Shown here: piece by piece, positions 6,317-7,106 of the stretch | Numbering within the stretch: position 1 is the stretch's first letter | Layout of the letters: every line of letters begins with the position of its first letter | Assembly: GCA_937901865.1 (NCBI GenBank) | Contig: CALDID010000021.1 | Coordinates: 1 to 7,106, forward strand | Length of the DNA stretch: 7,106 nt | Direction of reading: 5' to 3' | Source of the DNA: an uncultured Treponema sp. | GTDB lineage: Bacteria > Spirochaetota > Spirochaetia > Treponematales > Treponemataceae | Program-made: the position numbers and the translations under genes | The notes under the pieces: model-generated | What the model was told of the DNA's origin: nothing | The model's database searches: none | Seen by the model: the letters and a program-made list of their open reading frames with translations, nothing else

Positions 6317-7000
6317 TTACAGCCTTGAGCCGTCTTCAATAGAGTATCCAATACCGCGCGCAGTGCGAATCTCGGTGGTAACCTTTAGCGCACCTATCTT
6401 CTTTCTCAAGAATGAAATATAGACTTCAACATTGTTATATTCAGCGTCAGAATCCCCACCCCAGATTTTTTCTATAATCTGTTCTTTTGTAATAATCTGG
6501 TGAGGATTACGGAAGAGCATATCAATAATTTGGAACTCTTTAAGCGACAGCTTCACACTTTCCCCGCGGTTAGACTGCAATTCACAATTCTTTACATTCA
6601 AAATCAAGTCACCCACCGTAACCACGTCTTCTCTCATATCGCCGCGACGACGAGTTAAAGCTCTCACGCGCGCCATAAGCTCTTCTGTTGCAAACGGCTT
6701 TGTCATATAATCGTCTGCGCCCATATCCAGCCCCGCCACTTTGTCAGAAATATCATCTTTTGCAGTCAAAAGCAGCACAGGCACTTGATTTTTATCATCT
6801 CGCAGCTTTCTTAAAATAGAAATACCGTCTATTCCTGGAAGCATAATGTCGAGAATAATCAAATCATAAATGCCCGATTTTGCATATTCCAAGCCGTCTG
6901 TTCCCGTGTAAACAGCGTCTATTCCATACTTATTCTTATGGAAAATCTCAACTAAAGCCTGCGAAAGGCGAACCTCATCTTCTATAAGTAAAACTCTCAT
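6317..7000 (-). CDS. OmpR/PhoB-family response regulator (receiver plus winged helix)
   Basis: This 227-residue protein is a full-length two-component transcription factor. The receiver domain (about 1-118) has the acidic pair E7/D8, phosphoacceptor D51 in IILDIMLPGIDG, the switch T79 in LLLTAKDD, and K101 in TKPF. The effector domain (about 126-222) is an OmpR/PhoB winged helix: LSLKEFQIIDML (151-162), a recognition-helix region YNNVEVYISFLRKKIG (188-203), and the C-terminal hairpin IRTARGIGYSIE (211-222). It is the first gene of the operon; the kinase starts 21 nt downstream and is its expected phosphodonor. The ATG at 7000 lies 6 nt from TATAAT with no Shine-Dalgarno sequence, which implies a leaderless mRNA. 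Target genes cannot be read from the window, though its own promoter region carries a palindrome that might be an autoregulatory site. I cannot assign it to a named system. Confidence 0.95.
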   Translation of the reverse strand: MRVLLIEDEVRLSQALVEIFHKNKYGIDAVYTGTDGLEYAKSGIYDLIILDIMLPGIDGISILRKLRDDKNQVPVLLLTAKDDISDKVAGLDMGADDYMTKPFATEELMARVRALTRRRGDMREDVVTVGDLILNVKNCELQSNRGESVKLSLKEFQIIDMLFRNPHQIITKEQIIEKIWGGDSDAEYNNVEVYISFLRKKIGALKVTTEIRTARGIGYSIEDGSRL

Positions 7001-7006
7001 ACTTCT

Positions 7007-7037
7007 ATTATACTCTCTTTAAGCTAAGAATTCTTAA
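7007..7037 (-). promoter_or_regulatory. Sigma-70-type promoter of the regulator-kinase-cheB operon, predicted leaderless
   Basis: Minus-strand TATAAT occupies 7012-7007 and ends exactly 6 nt before the ATG at 7000, which puts transcription start on the A of the ATG. The -35 region is weak: TTAAGA (7037-7032) matches four of six consensus bases but with a 19-nt spacer. An A/T tract immediately upstream could act as an UP element. No Shine-Dalgarno sequence precedes the ATG. Confidence 0.65.
7025..7036. promoter_or_regulatory. 12-bp palindrome at the -35 region of the regulator promoter
   Basis: TAAGAATTCTTA is a perfect inverted repeat centred on GAATTC and covers the expected -35 region of the regulator promoter. 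A site here could bind a repressor or the regulator itself. OmpR-family proteins more often bind direct repeats, so identity of the binder is open. A 12-bp AT-rich palindrome can also arise by chance. Confidence 0.35.
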
Positions 7038-7052
7038 AAAAAATTTTTTTTT
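7036..7052. promoter_or_regulatory. A8T9 tract, possible UP element or bent DNA
   Basis: Eight A residues (7036-7043) are followed directly by nine T residues (7044-7052). The tract lies just upstream of the regulator promoter's -35 region, where AT-rich DNA can contact the RNA polymerase alpha subunits. AnTn tracts also curve DNA. It could alternatively be terminator debris of a gene beyond the right edge, but no GC-rich stem adjoins it. Confidence 0.4.
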
Positions 7053-7079
7053 ATTAGACCTGTTCGGAAACCTTATGTC

Positions 7080-7102
7080 ATTGCCGTACTTGATACGGCA
7101 AT
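7080..7102. repeat. Perfect 9-bp hairpin repeat, REP-like intergenic element
   Basis: ATTGCCGTA (7080-7088) and TACGGCAAT (7094-7102) form a perfect 9-bp stem around the 5-nt loop CTTGA. No T tract follows on either strand, so it is not a standard intrinsic terminator. The layout, GTCATTGCCG-stem with a CTTGA loop, resembles dispersed hairpin repeats I recall from spirochaete and other bacterial intergenic regions, but I cannot check copy number here. The flanking stretch from about 7057 (GACCTGTTCGGAAACC) may belong to the same repeat, and the element may run past the window edge. Confidence 0.6.
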
Positions 7103-7106
7103 CTAT

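Noticed and set aside
7080..7102. Intrinsic terminator reading of the right-edge hairpin
   Set aside because: No run of T follows the stem in either direction; CTAT or GACATAAGG follows instead.

Overview
The window looks like ordinary chromosomal DNA of a bacterium, most likely a Treponema-like spirochaete. This rests on a DUF4954-type beta-helix protein (a family I associate with Bacteroidetes and spirochaetes), a chemotaxis methylesterase, and a short hairpin repeat at the right edge of a kind I recall from Treponema intergenic regions. No rRNA or universal marker is present, so the assignment is an inference.

Layout, left to right. Positions 1-327 hold no gene. Bases 1 to about 240 are a degenerate array with a period close to 23 bp, followed by a promoter at 293-321. 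A plus-strand operon follows: a 722-residue DUF4954-type protein of unknown function (328-2496) and, 11 nt later, a two-domain NAD(P)HX repair enzyme, nnr (2508-3959). From the right comes a minus-strand operon: an OmpR/PhoB-type response regulator (7000-6317), a membrane histidine kinase (6295-4961, GTG start) and cheB (about 4948-3956). The two operons meet tail to tail with overlapping stop codons, so no intergenic terminator separates them. Positions 7001-7106 hold the regulator's promoter, a 12-bp palindrome, an A8T9 tract and a hairpin repeat.

How the genes work together. The kinase should sense an extracytoplasmic signal and phosphorylate the DNA-binding regulator. Placing cheB third in this operon links that system to chemoreceptor demethylation, or at least co-expresses them. 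In the other operon, Nnr repairs hydrated NAD(P)H; its link to the DUF4954 protein is unknown.

The most notable observations are three. Both operon promoters place TATAAT exactly 6 nt before the first ATG, which predicts leaderless mRNAs starting on the A of the start codon. The downstream genes instead have Shine-Dalgarno sequences. The 23-bp periodic array at the left edge is not explained by any gene. I see no clear evidence of a new defence or mobile system.
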